Shown one piece after another: positions 8,757 through 17,161 of a stretch of 64,000 nt of DNA. Both the position numbers and the translations under genes were made by a program. Source of the stretch: Desulfotruncus arcticus DSM 17038 (GTDB lineage Bacteria > Bacillota > Desulfotomaculia > Desulfotomaculales > Desulfallaceae); contig NZ_FOOX01000012.1 in NCBI RefSeq assembly GCF_900113335.1, positions 62,001 through 126,000 on the forward strand, written 5' to 3'. Within the stretch, counting starts at the first letter, position 1. Each line of letters starts with the position of its first letter. The notes below the pieces were generated by a model. It did not search any database. It was not told the origin of the DNA and saw only the letters and a program-made list of their open reading frames with translations.

Positions 8757-9620
8757 TCAAACATATTTCCCTCTGTGCTTCTCTACCTGATCCCGTAAGT
8801 CTTGGGCGATTTTACCCTCAGCCACGCCGGTGACGGGACCGGTCATGTATACATGACCACTTTCTGTTATTTCGATATCGATTTGCCCCCCCGGCATGTG
8901 CACCTTGATTACGTTATCCACTAACCCCAGTTTATGCGCCGCGCTTGCCGCCGCGCAGCTGCTGCTGCCTGAAGCCATGGTATATCCCGCTCCGCGCTCC
9001 CAAATTTCAATTTGGATGTTATTTCTGTCTATTACTTTTAACAATTGCATATTGATCCGGTTGGGGAACAGTTCATGGTTCTCCACTTTGGGTCCAAACT
9101 TGAGCGCCAGATTCCTCGATATCTCGCTCAGGGGGATTACACAGTGCGGGTTGCCGATTGACAGGCAGGTTACGCGAAAGGTTTCCCCGCCAATAGACAA
9201 ATCTTCGTTTATGACTTCCCGCGGCCTGCCTTTAACGGGCACCAGCGTACTTTCGTATGTTACGGTTCCCATATCAACCTTTATGAGTTTGGCGCTGTCA
9301 TCAAGCACTTCCACCAGCACTCTTCCGCCCAGCGTCTCAAGGAAAAACTTCTTTTCGTATACATAGCCTGCGTAAACAAGATACCTGGAAAAAATTCGTA
9401 TTCCGTTGCCACTCTTTTCCGCTTCGCTGCCGTCCGGGTTGAAAATTTTTAATCCCGGGTTGCCTTTTGTATATAGCGGGCCGTACAGTATCCCGTCTGA
9501 ACCTACTCCGAAATTGCGGTGGCAAATAAGCCTAATGGCATTCTTATCTAAATTGATGCTGGTCTTAGCCGGGTCAATAACGATGTAATCGTTACCCAGG
9601 GCGTGGTATTTAAAAAACAT
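8757..9620 (-). CDS. Diaminopimelate epimerase-fold protein lacking both catalytic cysteines
   Basis: A 287-residue protein clearly of the DapF family: FFKYHALGNDYIVID at the N-terminus, FNPDGSEAEKSGNG, GNPHC and WERGAGYTMASGSSSCAAA. True DapF uses two cysteines, in CGNG and in ACGSGACA. Here these are Ser70 (codon AGT) and Ser217 (codon TCA), so proton-swapping racemisation as in DapF is not expected. Other members of the fold (PhzF, PrpF) do different isomerisations with other residues. It converges on the glycyl radical operon with a 25-base gap. ATG 9620 is chosen because GGAGG lies 8 bases upstream. It may be an isomerase acting on the glycyl radical pathway, but that is inference. Confidence 0.85.
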   Translation of the reverse strand: MFFKYHALGNDYIVIDPAKTSINLDKNAIRLICHRNFGVGSDGILYGPLYTKGNPGLKIFNPDGSEAEKSGNGIRIFSRYLVYAGYVYEKKFFLETLGGRVLVEVLDDSAKLIKVDMGTVTYESTLVPVKGRPREVINEDLSIGGETFRVTCLSIGNPHCVIPLSEISRNLALKFGPKVENHELFPNRINMQLLKVIDRNNIQIEIWERGAGYTMASGSSSCAAASAAHKLGLVDNVIKVHMPGGQIDIEITESGHVYMTGPVTGVAEGKIAQDLRDQVEKHRGKYV

Positions 9621-9751
9621 AATAACAACCTCCATGCAAAAGTAACAGTCCTAAAACAACAACTTTCCAAAATATTATAATACAAATATATATAAATTCC
9701 ATCGATTAGGCTTCTAAAGAAAACTGTTCCAACTACCTTCCTTTGCTGGAA

Positions 9752-9959
9752 ATCTATTCAGCCAGTGAAGGAAGTCGAAGGAACAACGCGAAAATATGAT
9801 TATATTAACATCAAGAGTATTATTTTAATACAAAACCTTTCAAACGATGGATACACCCTGGATGGCAGCCGCAAAAAAATAGAGAATCGAATGGAGGAAT
9901 ATTGGCAAGGCATCTATAGAACTCGCCGGGAAAAGGAAGGCAAGGTAGAAAGGAAATAA
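9752..9959 (+). pseudogene. N-terminally truncated MerR regulator relic
   Basis: From about 9754 the sequence parallels the intact MerR gene at 49480-49809 (IQPVKEVEGTTRKYDYINIK, then a degraded version of the C-terminal helix). The DNA-binding N-terminus is missing and the C-terminal end is scrambled. The first 25 or so bases of the match are nearly identical in DNA, which points to duplication rather than distant homology. It is not functional as a MerR protein. Confidence 0.8.
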
Positions 9960-9965
9960 TAAAGG

Positions 9966-10967
9966 ATGGCACAATACGAGAAGAACAAAAGAATTGCAAT
10001 AAGTTCACGCGACTATGTACTTGCACTGCTGGTAGTCACCGTCTGGGGTGCCAACTTTACGGTCATAAAATTGGGTCTCGGCGGCGTACCGCCGATGTTG
10101 CTGGCCGCTCTGCGTTTTACCCTCACCGCGTTACCGGCGGTAGCCTTTATACGTCGCCCTGCAGTGGAGTTTCGCTATTGTGTTGCCTATGGACTGACTG
10201 TGGGTGTTGGTCAGTTTGGTTGCCTATTCTATGCCATGGATATTGGTATGCCGGCCGGTGTAGCGTCCGTGGTCCTACAGTCTCAAGTTTTATTTACTCT
10301 TCTGTTTGCAGCGATATTCCTGCGGGAGTCAATAATGGGATCGCAGTTGGTGGGGCTCGTAGTTGCCGCTGTGGGACTTTACCTCATAGGCGGAAATGTT
10401 GATACTGTTGGTGTCTCGGCAATCCCGGTCTTTGCTTTTTTCCTGACGCTTCTCGGAGCCGTCTTTTGGGGTATTTCCAACATCATCGTTAGGTATGCAG
10501 TTGATCAAGCAGCTTCCCGTGGAGAACGGCTGGACATGTTGAGTATGGTTGTTTGGGCGAGCCTCATACCTCCCCTTCCGCTTTTAGCGCTTGCGTTGAT
10601 ACTGGACACGCCCCAAGCGGTTTGGAATGCCCTCACAAATCTGGATGCTCTGTCGGTGTTTGCCGTATTGTACCTTACTTTTGGTGCCACATTGTTCGGC
10701 TTTGGGACCTGGAGCGGGCTGCTTGCGCGCTATCCCGCCGGTAAAGTGGCTCCGCTTTCGCTGCTTGTTCCTGTCACCGGCTTACTAACTGCTCAAATTA
10801 TTCTTGGTGAACAGCTCTCAATGCTTCAATGGGTGGGAGGATTAGTGATATTCTTTGGCCTTATAGTATCCACTTTGGGGTTGCCTCAAATTTCCTATCT
10901 ACGTCAGAGCAAGGACTATAATGTATCTACCGAAGTGGAACGGCAAGATAACAAGCACGAGCTGTAG
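9966..10967 (+). CDS. EamA/DMT-family membrane transporter
   Basis: A 333-residue protein made of two EamA repeats with about ten membrane segments. It begins YVLALLVVTVWGANFTVIK, with the second repeat around FFLTLLGAVFWGISNIIV. These drug/metabolite transporters export amino acids, sugars or small toxic compounds. The C-terminus is a charged cytosolic tail. It stands alone, with no neighbour that identifies its cargo. Confidence 0.88.
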   Translation: MAQYEKNKRIAISSRDYVLALLVVTVWGANFTVIKLGLGGVPPMLLAALRFTLTALPAVAFIRRPAVEFRYCVAYGLTVGVGQFGCLFYAMDIGMPAGVASVVLQSQVLFTLLFAAIFLRESIMGSQLVGLVVAAVGLYLIGGNVDTVGVSAIPVFAFFLTLLGAVFWGISNIIVRYAVDQAASRGERLDMLSMVVWASLIPPLPLLALALILDTPQAVWNALTNLDALSVFAVLYLTFGATLFGFGTWSGLLARYPAGKVAPLSLLVPVTGLLTAQIILGEQLSMLQWVGGLVIFFGLIVSTLGLPQISYLRQSKDYNVSTEVERQDNKHEL

Positions 10968-11091
10968 CTCCAAAGTGCAAAGAAAACCATGGACTATCTG
11001 CAAAATGAACATCAATTTGGAGTACGAGCAATGTCATGAGAGGTAATGCCTGGTATGGAAAGGATACCTTGCTTTTAGACCGTTGCGAGGA

Positions 11092-11121
11092 TTGAAAGTG
11101 TAAAGGGCAGTTTGATATAAT
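11092..11121 (+). promoter_or_regulatory. SigA-type promoter for the Uma2 gene
   Basis: TTGAAA and TATAAT separated by 18 bases; the -10 box lies just upstream of the AAGGAGGA ribosome site of the following gene. Confidence 0.65.
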
Positions 11122-11153
11122 TGGTAATAAATCTGATAAGGAGGAATCTGGCT

Positions 11154-11753
11154 ATGGGAAAAGGCAAAACTGTGAGGCCGGATTGCTTGGTCAGAGAACA
11201 ACCTGTGACATATGAGGACTACGCAAATCTGCCGGATGACGGGATGCGCTACGAAATAAACGATGGACGGCTGGAAGCCATGACACCGGGCCCAAATGCG
11301 CTGCACCAGTTTGTAGTGCAGCAGATCGAGCATCGTGTGATGCAGGATTGTTTGCGGGATTATGTTGTTCTTTCGGCTCCAATTGATCTGATCCTGTCGG
11401 AGACGGAGGTGCGCCAGCCGGATATAGCCATGATCCACCGCAACAGGCTGTCCATCGTCACAAAACGGGGCATTGAAGGGCCGCCCGACCTGGTCGTCGA
11501 GGTACTGTCGCCCTTCTCGGCCAAACGCGACCGGCGGCAAAAATTGCACGCCTATGCCAAATATCTCATTCCGGAATATTGGATCGTGGATATCAATAAT
11601 GAGCTGCTTGAACAATATGTGTTGACGGGGCAACGATATGAGTTACTGGAAGTCTATCAGGAAAACGAACCGGTTCATTCCGGGAAATTCCCCTGCCTCT
11701 CCTTTACCATGCGCGAGATTATGGACAACATCCCTGATTTGCCCAATTTTTAA
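11154..11753 (+). CDS. Uma2-family (DUF820) PD-(D/E)XK nuclease-like protein
   Basis: A 199-residue protein. It has the Uma2 fold core with catalytic-type residues in QPDIAMI and GPPDLVVEVLSP, then a lysine and the closing YWIVDI. This family has the restriction-endonuclease fold and is common in cyanobacteria and Firmicutes; its biological role is not settled. ATG 11154 is favoured because AAGGAGGA lies 8 bases upstream. It is monocistronic. Confidence 0.85.
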   Translation: MGKGKTVRPDCLVREQPVTYEDYANLPDDGMRYEINDGRLEAMTPGPNALHQFVVQQIEHRVMQDCLRDYVVLSAPIDLILSETEVRQPDIAMIHRNRLSIVTKRGIEGPPDLVVEVLSPFSAKRDRRQKLHAYAKYLIPEYWIVDINNELLEQYVLTGQRYELLEVYQENEPVHSGKFPCLSFTMREIMDNIPDLPNF

Positions 11754-12086
11754 CTGGTTTATTGATAAACCTTCAACAGCTCGTCGACGAAGCAAAATCC
11801 CTGCCCACCTCCGGTGATTCTAAATGGTTTAGAATTTTTAATAGCAAACGGCATACCATATCTGATTGTGTTATGATTTTACAACTATCAGTATATTCAT
11901 CAAAGTTTTCTAAAAAACATAATTTTCTGGTGCCAAAATAACGGGGATTCATTCTTACTTATAAAATTAAATTTTGGAGATTTCTGTCATAATTTGCGAT
12001 CGAAATATGGTTAGTTCTGATAGGAGATTCAAAAAAGCTGTAGAATAAAGCGAATAGTTAAATTTAATAGCAATGGTTGTATTTAT
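11754..12086. other. Intergenic region before the agr-type cassette
   Basis: AT-rich sequence of about 330 bases. I find no convincing ORF, RNA or strong repeat. It must carry the promoter of the agr-type cassette, but no box is clear enough to name. Confidence 0.5.
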
Positions 12087-12569
12087 ATGAATATTTTTCA
12101 CGAAGTATCTGAATTTTTGCTATTTTTAATGTCAGGCACTGTTGAATCGGTTGGACTTATTGCTTGCTGTCTGGCCGTGGCAAGTGTCAAATTACGCTGG
12201 AAGATCATAATGACAATAGCACCAATTTTTACGGTAATTATTTATCTGATCAGGCATATACCGGTAACCTTTGGTTTACATACGATTGCGGGCATTCTGC
12301 TGCTGGTTATGTTTATGACCAAGGCCACCAGGGTGCCGCCATCTTCAAGCTTCCTGGTCTCTTTTGTTGGTTTTGCCATTCTTGGTTTATTAGAACGATT
12401 AATAATGGAATTATCGGCAATTGTATTAAAAGCTGATATTAGTATTATTATGTCTGATTATTTATTGTGGAAAGGATTGGGCCTTCTCCAAGGCATGCTA
12501 TTGGTGCTTATGGCGCTGTTGATAGCAAAGAAACGAATTCCCATGGAGGGTATGTGGAGAATACATTGA
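12087..12569 (+). CDS. Small integral membrane protein, paralogue 1, in agr-type cassette
   Basis: A 160-residue protein with four or five hydrophobic helices. It shares the blocks VKLRWK, PVTFGLHTIAGILL and RVPPSSSFLVSFVGFA with the next gene, so the pair arose by tandem duplication. The arrangement of short helices with an FGLHT block recalls the sensor part of clostridial AgrC-like kinases, but there is no kinase domain. It is the first gene of the cassette leading into AgrB and AgrD, and has no obvious ribosome site. The role is unknown; a peptide-sensing or accessory membrane function is inferred from position only. Confidence 0.7.
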   Translation: MNIFHEVSEFLLFLMSGTVESVGLIACCLAVASVKLRWKIIMTIAPIFTVIIYLIRHIPVTFGLHTIAGILLLVMFMTKATRVPPSSSFLVSFVGFAILGLLERLIMELSAIVLKADISIIMSDYLLWKGLGLLQGMLLVLMALLIAKKRIPMEGMWRIH

Positions 12570-12613
12570 ATAGCGCTTATTGACTTCTTTGGTGCTACTT
12601 TACGAGGTGTAAG

Positions 12614-13075
12614 ATGCTACAAATACTTTTATTTTTTGTACAGGGAATTCCTGAAATTGCTGGTGTTGTTGCCTGCAGCTTGGCCTTGGCAAGGGTGAAA
12701 CTGCGCTGGAGAGTGATTCTGGTTTTCGCCAGTATCTTGACCGTAATAATTTACATTGTAAGGAGCTTACCTTTTACCTTTGGACTGCATACCTTGGCGG
12801 GGATTTTGCTGATCACTTTGTTTATCGCAAGAACCACCCGGGTACCGCCTTCCACAAGCTTTATGGTTTCTTTCGTCAGTTTTGCTCTGTTGGCGTTGCT
12901 AGAGGTTCCCTTAAATGAATTATTTAGCATTCTTATTAAAGTAGACATAAACCAATTAATATCTGACACTTATACGTGGATGTTAACCGGGTTGTCACAA
13001 GCTGTTATCATGATTGCCATTGCCCTATTGGTCTCCAAGTACAGAAAACCATTGGAAGGTATGTGGAAAATATGA
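12614..13075 (+). CDS. Small integral membrane protein, paralogue 2, in agr-type cassette
   Basis: A 153-residue paralogue of the preceding protein, again four to five membrane helices with VKLRWR, PFTFGLHTLAGILL and RVPPSTSFMVSFVSFA. Both proteins end in the same short tail (PMEGMWRIH and PLEGMWKI). Its stop overlaps the agrB start (ATGA), so the two are translationally coupled, which ties its function to peptide processing or sensing. A GAGGTG ribosome site precedes the ATG. No named family recognised. Confidence 0.75.
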   Translation: MLQILLFFVQGIPEIAGVVACSLALARVKLRWRVILVFASILTVIIYIVRSLPFTFGLHTLAGILLITLFIARTTRVPPSTSFMVSFVSFALLALLEVPLNELFSILIKVDINQLISDTYTWMLTGLSQAVIMIAIALLVSKYRKPLEGMWKI

Positions 13076-13716
13076 GCTATCTTGCCTTTAGCAGGAGCTG
13101 GGCCGGTTATCTGAGCCGAAAAACCGGCCTTCCGGCAGAGCAAGAAACCGTTCTGGCTTATGTTATTGAGGTACTGGCTTTAAACCTTTTGAATATTGTT
13201 TTCACACTTATGTTAGGAGTAATATTAGGTGTGCTGCCCGGTACCGCGGCTTGTCTAGTAACAGCGATATTGTTCAGACACAGCGCCGGAGGAGCCCATT
13301 CCAATTCACCCTGGCGTTGTGCCGCCATCACCATAACTGTTTTTCCCCTGCTTGCTCTGCTGGGTTCTTATTTCAGCCGCTTGGGCCAGGAGGTTGCTGA
13401 TATGATGTCTGCCGGAGCCTTAGGAGTAGGAATGATAACCATGATAATACTGGCCCCGATGGATTCTCCCAATGCCCCCATCATATCTCATCTAAGAAGA
13501 AGAAAGCTGAAAGTAATATCAATTGCCTTTGTTATGTTGTTAACCGTTTTAGCACTGTTTCTCCGAGAGATCCGATGGCAAAATGCCGGAATGATTCAGT
13601 CCTGTATTGCCTTAACTTTAATGTGGATCAGTTTTATGCTCACCAATTGGGGACATAAACTAATGTCTTTTGTAGATAAGATACCAATAAAAAGAAGAAA
13701 GGAGGTAGTGGAATGA
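13072..13716 (+). CDS. agrB: AgrB-type autoinducer peptide-processing membrane protease
   Basis: A 214-residue membrane cysteine endopeptidase. The catalytic pair sits in GGAHSNSPWRC as H76 and C83, matching H77 and C84 of Staphylococcus aureus AgrB, and the remainder forms several membrane helices. It cuts the C-terminal part off the AgrD precursor and closes the thiolactone ring. The true start is the ATG overlapping the previous stop; a longer reading would run back into that gene. It in turn overlaps the agrD start by four bases, so four genes are tightly coupled. Confidence 0.93.
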   Translation: MSYLAFSRSWAGYLSRKTGLPAEQETVLAYVIEVLALNLLNIVFTLMLGVILGVLPGTAACLVTAILFRHSAGGAHSNSPWRCAAITITVFPLLALLGSYFSRLGQEVADMMSAGALGVGMITMIILAPMDSPNAPIISHLRRRKLKVISIAFVMLLTVLALFLREIRWQNAGMIQSCIALTLMWISFMLTNWGHKLMSFVDKIPIKRRKEVVE

Positions 13717-13844
13717 AAAAGATCATGTCAAAGTTAATTATTTTTACAGTTACAACACTTCTGTTTTTAGCCAGTGTCACCGCCGCGTCCGCTTGTCTTA
13801 TTTCCCACTACCAGCCCGTGGTACCTGAAGCCCTGAGAAAATAA
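13713..13844 (+). CDS. agrD: AgrD-type cyclic lactone autoinducer precursor (43 aa)
   Basis: A short gene beginning at an ATG that overlaps the agrB stop, 5 bases after AAAGGAGG. The product has a positively charged amphipathic leader (MKKIMSKLII), a hydrophobic stretch, ASA, then CLISHYQPVVPEALRK. The tail QPVVPEAL aligns with EPKVPEEL of S. aureus AgrD, which places the thiolactone ring at Cys-Leu-Ile-Ser-His, a five-residue ring as in staphylococcal peptides. The exported signal is therefore predicted to be a CLISH macrocycle with a short N-terminal tail. Tail length cannot be fixed from sequence. Confidence 0.92.
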   Translation: MKKIMSKLIIFTVTTLLFLASVTAASACLISHYQPVVPEALRK

Positions 13845-13906
13845 TAAGATAATTGATTAGTAATTTAAAAGCATTTGCGTAATTAAAACTTTACCATAAT
13901 TGTTTT

Positions 13907-13930
13907 AAGGGGTGGTATTTTCCACCTCTT
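13907..13930 (+). terminator. Hairpin between agrD and the kinase
   Basis: AAGGGGTGG and CCACCTCTT pair with one mismatch around a 6-base loop. No strong T-run follows, so it may be a partial terminator or processing site that lowers kinase expression relative to agrD. Confidence 0.4.
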
Positions 13931-13966
13931 CGCTTTGAAAACAATCATAAAAAGGGTGGAAAAAAC

Positions 13967-15616
13967 ATGACAACCGGTAAGATGATTCAAAGGGAAAAAG
14001 AGCTGCAAGAGTATTTGATCACTACGCATATGCTTTGCCTATTGATTATGATATCTTCACTGGTCCTCAGCAATAAATTCTATGTATCGTCTCAAATATA
14101 TCCTGTAATTAATCTCCGTTTTTTTATCTTAGCAGGATTGGTTACATTGGGTATTGTTTTTATATTTCAAACAAAAAAAGGCTTATTTTTAAGCAACATT
14201 AATACCATGTCTTTAACCAAGACAGCTTATTTGTCTTTTCCCCTGGTGGTGACGGTGGTCACCCTGCTGGCAGTAAACAATAGTCTTGAAAACGTCGACA
14301 CAATTTTACTGTTGCCCATTCTGGTAGTCGCTTCCATGACCGGTAAAACCGGCGGGTTGCTCATGTCCACCCTGTGTAGTTTTATCCTAATTCTGTATAA
14401 TGTTTTTGTAGTTGGCAATCTCAATATCTATCAGGCCATGGAAAAAGATTTGCTTTTTATCGGCATGATGTATGTAATGGGCTGGTTTGTGGGCAGCCTG
14501 ACCAACATGGAAGCTGGCCACCGCAGGCATTTACACCGGAGCCTGCACTCTCTGAAAGAAGAAATCGCCTCCCGGGAGAAGGCGGAGGAGCAGCTCCGGG
14601 TATTGTCCTGCGCTGTGGAGCAAAGCCCGGTCATGGTGGTAATAGCGGATACCGACGGTATAATTCAATATGTTAACAACAGTTTTTCACGGATTACCGG
14701 CCACAAACCCGAAGATGTTACAGGCAAAGAGATTGTAAATTATTATAGTAGCCGGACCGAGGCTTTAAAGCAGCTGGCGGAAATAGTCAAAACCGGCCAG
14801 GAGTGGAAAGGCGAAATATCCAGCAAAAAAGAAAACGGGGAATCTTATTGGGAAAATGCTTACCTTTCCCCCCTCCGGGATTCCGGGAACCGGATTACCC
14901 ATATTTTAAAGTTTGCCGAGGATATAACCGAAAGAAAAAAAATGGAAAAGGAAATGGCCAGACTGGAACGATTGAACCTGGTGGGAGAAATGGCCGCCAG
15001 TATAGGGCATGAAATAAGAAATCCCATGACCACGGTGCGAGGTTTTTTACAAATATTGAGCGGTAAAGATGAATGCCGGAAATATAAGGAATATTATGAT
15101 TTAATGATTCAGGAGCTGGACCGAGCCAATTCAATAATTAAGGAATATCTATCTCTAGCCAAGAACAGATCCGTTGATTATAAAATGTACAATCTCACCG
15201 ACATCATACAAGCTTTGTCCCCGCTAATAACCGCAGATGCAATAAACTCAAACATAATTTTGGAACTGAACCTGCAGCCGGTGCCTGACCTGATGCTGGA
15301 TGAAAAGGAAATCCGGCAGTTGCTGTTAAATCTGGTCCGCAACGGACTGGACGCCATGAAATCGGGAGGCAGGTTAACCATAAGAACATTTATAAACGAG
15401 GATGCAGAGGTGGTTTTATCCATACAAGATCAGGGCTGTGGCATTGCTCAGGAGATAGTGGATAAAATTGGCACCCCTTTTTTTACCACCAAGGAAGAGG
15501 GTACCGGCCTTGGCCTGGCGGTTTGCTACAGTATTGCCGTACGTCACAACGCGACCATAAAATTGGATTCCAATACCGGGGGCACCACTTTTTATATTGT
15601 TTTTAAAAGAAAGTGA
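13967..15616 (+). CDS. Membrane PAS histidine kinase
   Basis: A 549-residue protein. About six N-terminal membrane helices (residues 15-180) carry the sensor, then a PAS domain follows (about 210-325, from VEQSPVMVVIADTDGIIQY), a HisKA domain with the phospho-accepting histidine in GHEIRNPMTT, and a HATPase domain with NLVRNGLDAM, DQGCGI and GTGLGLAVC. The HisKA/HATPase type is that of sporulation-type kinases (KinA-E class), not the HPK10 type of true AgrC. No response regulator is adjacent, so it may feed the Spo0F/Spo0A relay or another orphan partner. Its place directly after agrD makes it the candidate receiver of the peptide, by inference. Confidence 0.85.
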   Translation: MTTGKMIQREKELQEYLITTHMLCLLIMISSLVLSNKFYVSSQIYPVINLRFFILAGLVTLGIVFIFQTKKGLFLSNINTMSLTKTAYLSFPLVVTVVTLLAVNNSLENVDTILLLPILVVASMTGKTGGLLMSTLCSFILILYNVFVVGNLNIYQAMEKDLLFIGMMYVMGWFVGSLTNMEAGHRRHLHRSLHSLKEEIASREKAEEQLRVLSCAVEQSPVMVVIADTDGIIQYVNNSFSRITGHKPEDVTGKEIVNYYSSRTEALKQLAEIVKTGQEWKGEISSKKENGESYWENAYLSPLRDSGNRITHILKFAEDITERKKMEKEMARLERLNLVGEMAASIGHEIRNPMTTVRGFLQILSGKDECRKYKEYYDLMIQELDRANSIIKEYLSLAKNRSVDYKMYNLTDIIQALSPLITADAINSNIILELNLQPVPDLMLDEKEIRQLLLNLVRNGLDAMKSGGRLTIRTFINEDAEVVLSIQDQGCGIAQEIVDKIGTPFFTTKEEGTGLGLAVCYSIAVRHNATIKLDSNTGGTTFYIVFKRK

Positions 15617-15662
15617 TTAAATTCAACCATGTCGCTTGTTTCATCGGCCATGCTTTTAGTAA

Positions 15663-15813
15663 TCATTTGGGCAGTCGGATAAACACAGTAATTTTTTGAT
15701 GGTGAATTAGCTTGTCTAAAAATACAACGAGGCCAAAAAGTAAGCAACAACCTATAAAAAATACACTAAAGAAAAACCATTTGATGCTATTTTCGTTTTT
15801 ATAGGTATATTCT
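15663..15813 (-). pseudogene. C-terminal relic of a small membrane protein
   Basis: The minus strand reads about 50 codons with one hydrophobic helix (WFFFSVFFIGCCLLFGLVVF) and ends in a TGA. There is no start codon or ribosome site. The origin is not recognised. Confidence 0.45.
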
Positions 15814-15814
15814 A

Positions 15815-15990
15815 GTTGTGCCCGCGTATTTTGCTTTTTGCAAAACTTTTTAACGCATGAGTTTAACCCATTAAAAAAAGTAATCGTGGAAACCGTTAAC
15901 GACCGGCCGGCCCAGGAAAGCCCCTACAAAAAAGCCTTACAAAGTATTGGTTTTACCACCGAGTATAAAGATTTGCAGCACAGGCGTAGC
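15815..15990 (+). pseudogene. Lhr helicase C-terminal fragment (copy 1)
   Basis: Reads VPAYFAFCK, then after a one-base deletion FLTHEFNPLKKVIVETVN and SPYKKALQSIGFTTEYK. These are the last ~50 residues of the intact Lhr gene at 17477-21979. It is flanked by unrelated sequence, and the tail runs into the 3-prime end of the DUF3795 gene. Frameshifted and without a start. Confidence 0.85.
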
Positions 15991-16054
15991 GGCATATCAG
16001 GCTTCAAGACTCTTTCAGCGATCTTCGACTTTGGACTCATGCTTATCACAATAG

Positions 16055-16591
16055 TTACCTGTTGTTACTTCTTCTGGCCAGTTGTTGTATGATTTCATCT
16101 TTATGTAGATTCACATATCTACAACTCGGAGTTGTGCCGCATTTTCTGCATGCCATGTCATAGGCAGAGTTTAAAGTACCACATGCGGGACAGGTGAAGT
16201 GCTCAACCATTTCCATGTACCATTTTTCAAACCCGGCTTTCTTGATGCGTTCTTGAGATTCCCATAGCTCGATTCTATGCGGCAATTCGGCTTGAAACAC
16301 TTTCAATTCTGCGCAAGGATATTCCGCGCATTCGCCACAAAAGTCCACCCTTTTTTCAGCCGCGCACTTTGCCATTTTACAATTCTCATGACAGTAAAAG
16401 CATCGTTTTTCTGACCGGCAGCCATGGCATTCTACTTCTTTTACCGGGCGCTGGAAACGTCCCGCAATCTCTTTAAGCCTTTCCGGATCTTCTTTGGTTC
16501 CAATAAATAAGCCGCACGCAGGACAAAATAACCCGCAAACGGCGGCAAGCCGTTTCTCTGGTTTGCAAAGATTTTCCTTAATCTTTTCCAT
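16055..16591 (-). CDS. DUF3795 protein with C-terminal zinc ribbon
   Basis: A 178-residue cysteine-rich protein. The N-terminal DUF3795 part (about residues 15-130) holds CGLFCPACG, CHGCRSEKRCFYCHENC and CGECAEYPC, which likely bind metal. The C-terminal 45 residues add a zinc ribbon with CPACG and CRKCG. The family's function is unknown. It forms a pair with the next gene, and a relic of its C-terminus lies at 24268-24414. A GGAG site precedes the start. Confidence 0.82.
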   Translation of the reverse strand: MEKIKENLCKPEKRLAAVCGLFCPACGLFIGTKEDPERLKEIAGRFQRPVKEVECHGCRSEKRCFYCHENCKMAKCAAEKRVDFCGECAEYPCAELKVFQAELPHRIELWESQERIKKAGFEKWYMEMVEHFTCPACGTLNSAYDMACRKCGTTPSCRYVNLHKDEIIQQLARRSNNR

Positions 16592-16647
16592 TATTTTTCT
16601 CCGCTCCTTCTTAATAATTATCGAATATCAACTTTACCTGAAGGGCT

Positions 16648-17094
16648 TTATTCGAGCTGAGGCCCTTTCCCGATTATCATTTTGCCCTGGTAGTATCTTT
16701 GTCTGATTTCGGACGCTTTTTCCAGCCAATTGGCCAGACCTTGCTCTTTAATGCAGCACAGGTTGAAAAGCTTGATATTATGCGGCAGGACATCGGCCCA
16801 GTCTGCCGCCGGGTTTAATTTAGCGCAGGGAAAGTCCGGGCACTCAAAGCAGAAGTCGAGCCCGCGTCCGGTCACGCAAGTGTAAGTTGCGCATATGCCG
16901 TCAATGAACTGGCAGTTTCCCCCGACTGATCTGCATCCCGGACAGGGGACGCCTTTCCAGTTTATCTGCAAATTTTGTAACCTTTTAGCAACTGCTTCCC
17001 GCATAGAGGGGGCATCCTTGACTTTGTAGGCCCCGCAGTCGGCGCAGTGTGTCCCGCACGGAGCGACCAGAGTAATATCACCGGTTGTTTTCAT
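16648..17094 (-). CDS. DUF3795 family cysteine-rich protein
   Basis: A 148-residue paralogue of the neighbouring DUF3795 protein without the extra zinc ribbon. Cysteine groups are CGTHCADCGAYK, CPGCRSVGGNC and CFECPDFPC, followed by the typical region LPHNIKLFNL. AGGAGG lies 8 bases before the ATG. It is transcribed ahead of the 16055-16591 gene, probably as one unit. The metal and role are unknown. Confidence 0.82.
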   Translation of the reverse strand: MKTTGDITLVAPCGTHCADCGAYKVKDAPSMREAVAKRLQNLQINWKGVPCPGCRSVGGNCQFIDGICATYTCVTGRGLDFCFECPDFPCAKLNPAADWADVLPHNIKLFNLCCIKEQGLANWLEKASEIRQRYYQGKMIIGKGPQLE

Positions 17095-17161
17095 GTGATC
17101 AGCCTCCTGGTTTTTAGTCTACCGGTTAGACTCTTTCAGGAGGTCAAAGGTTACAAGAAAA

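Noticed and set aside
8896-9366. Plus-strand ORF of 156 codons over the DapF-like gene.
   Set aside because: Low-complexity Ser/Leu-rich reading opposite a conserved gene; a shadow frame.
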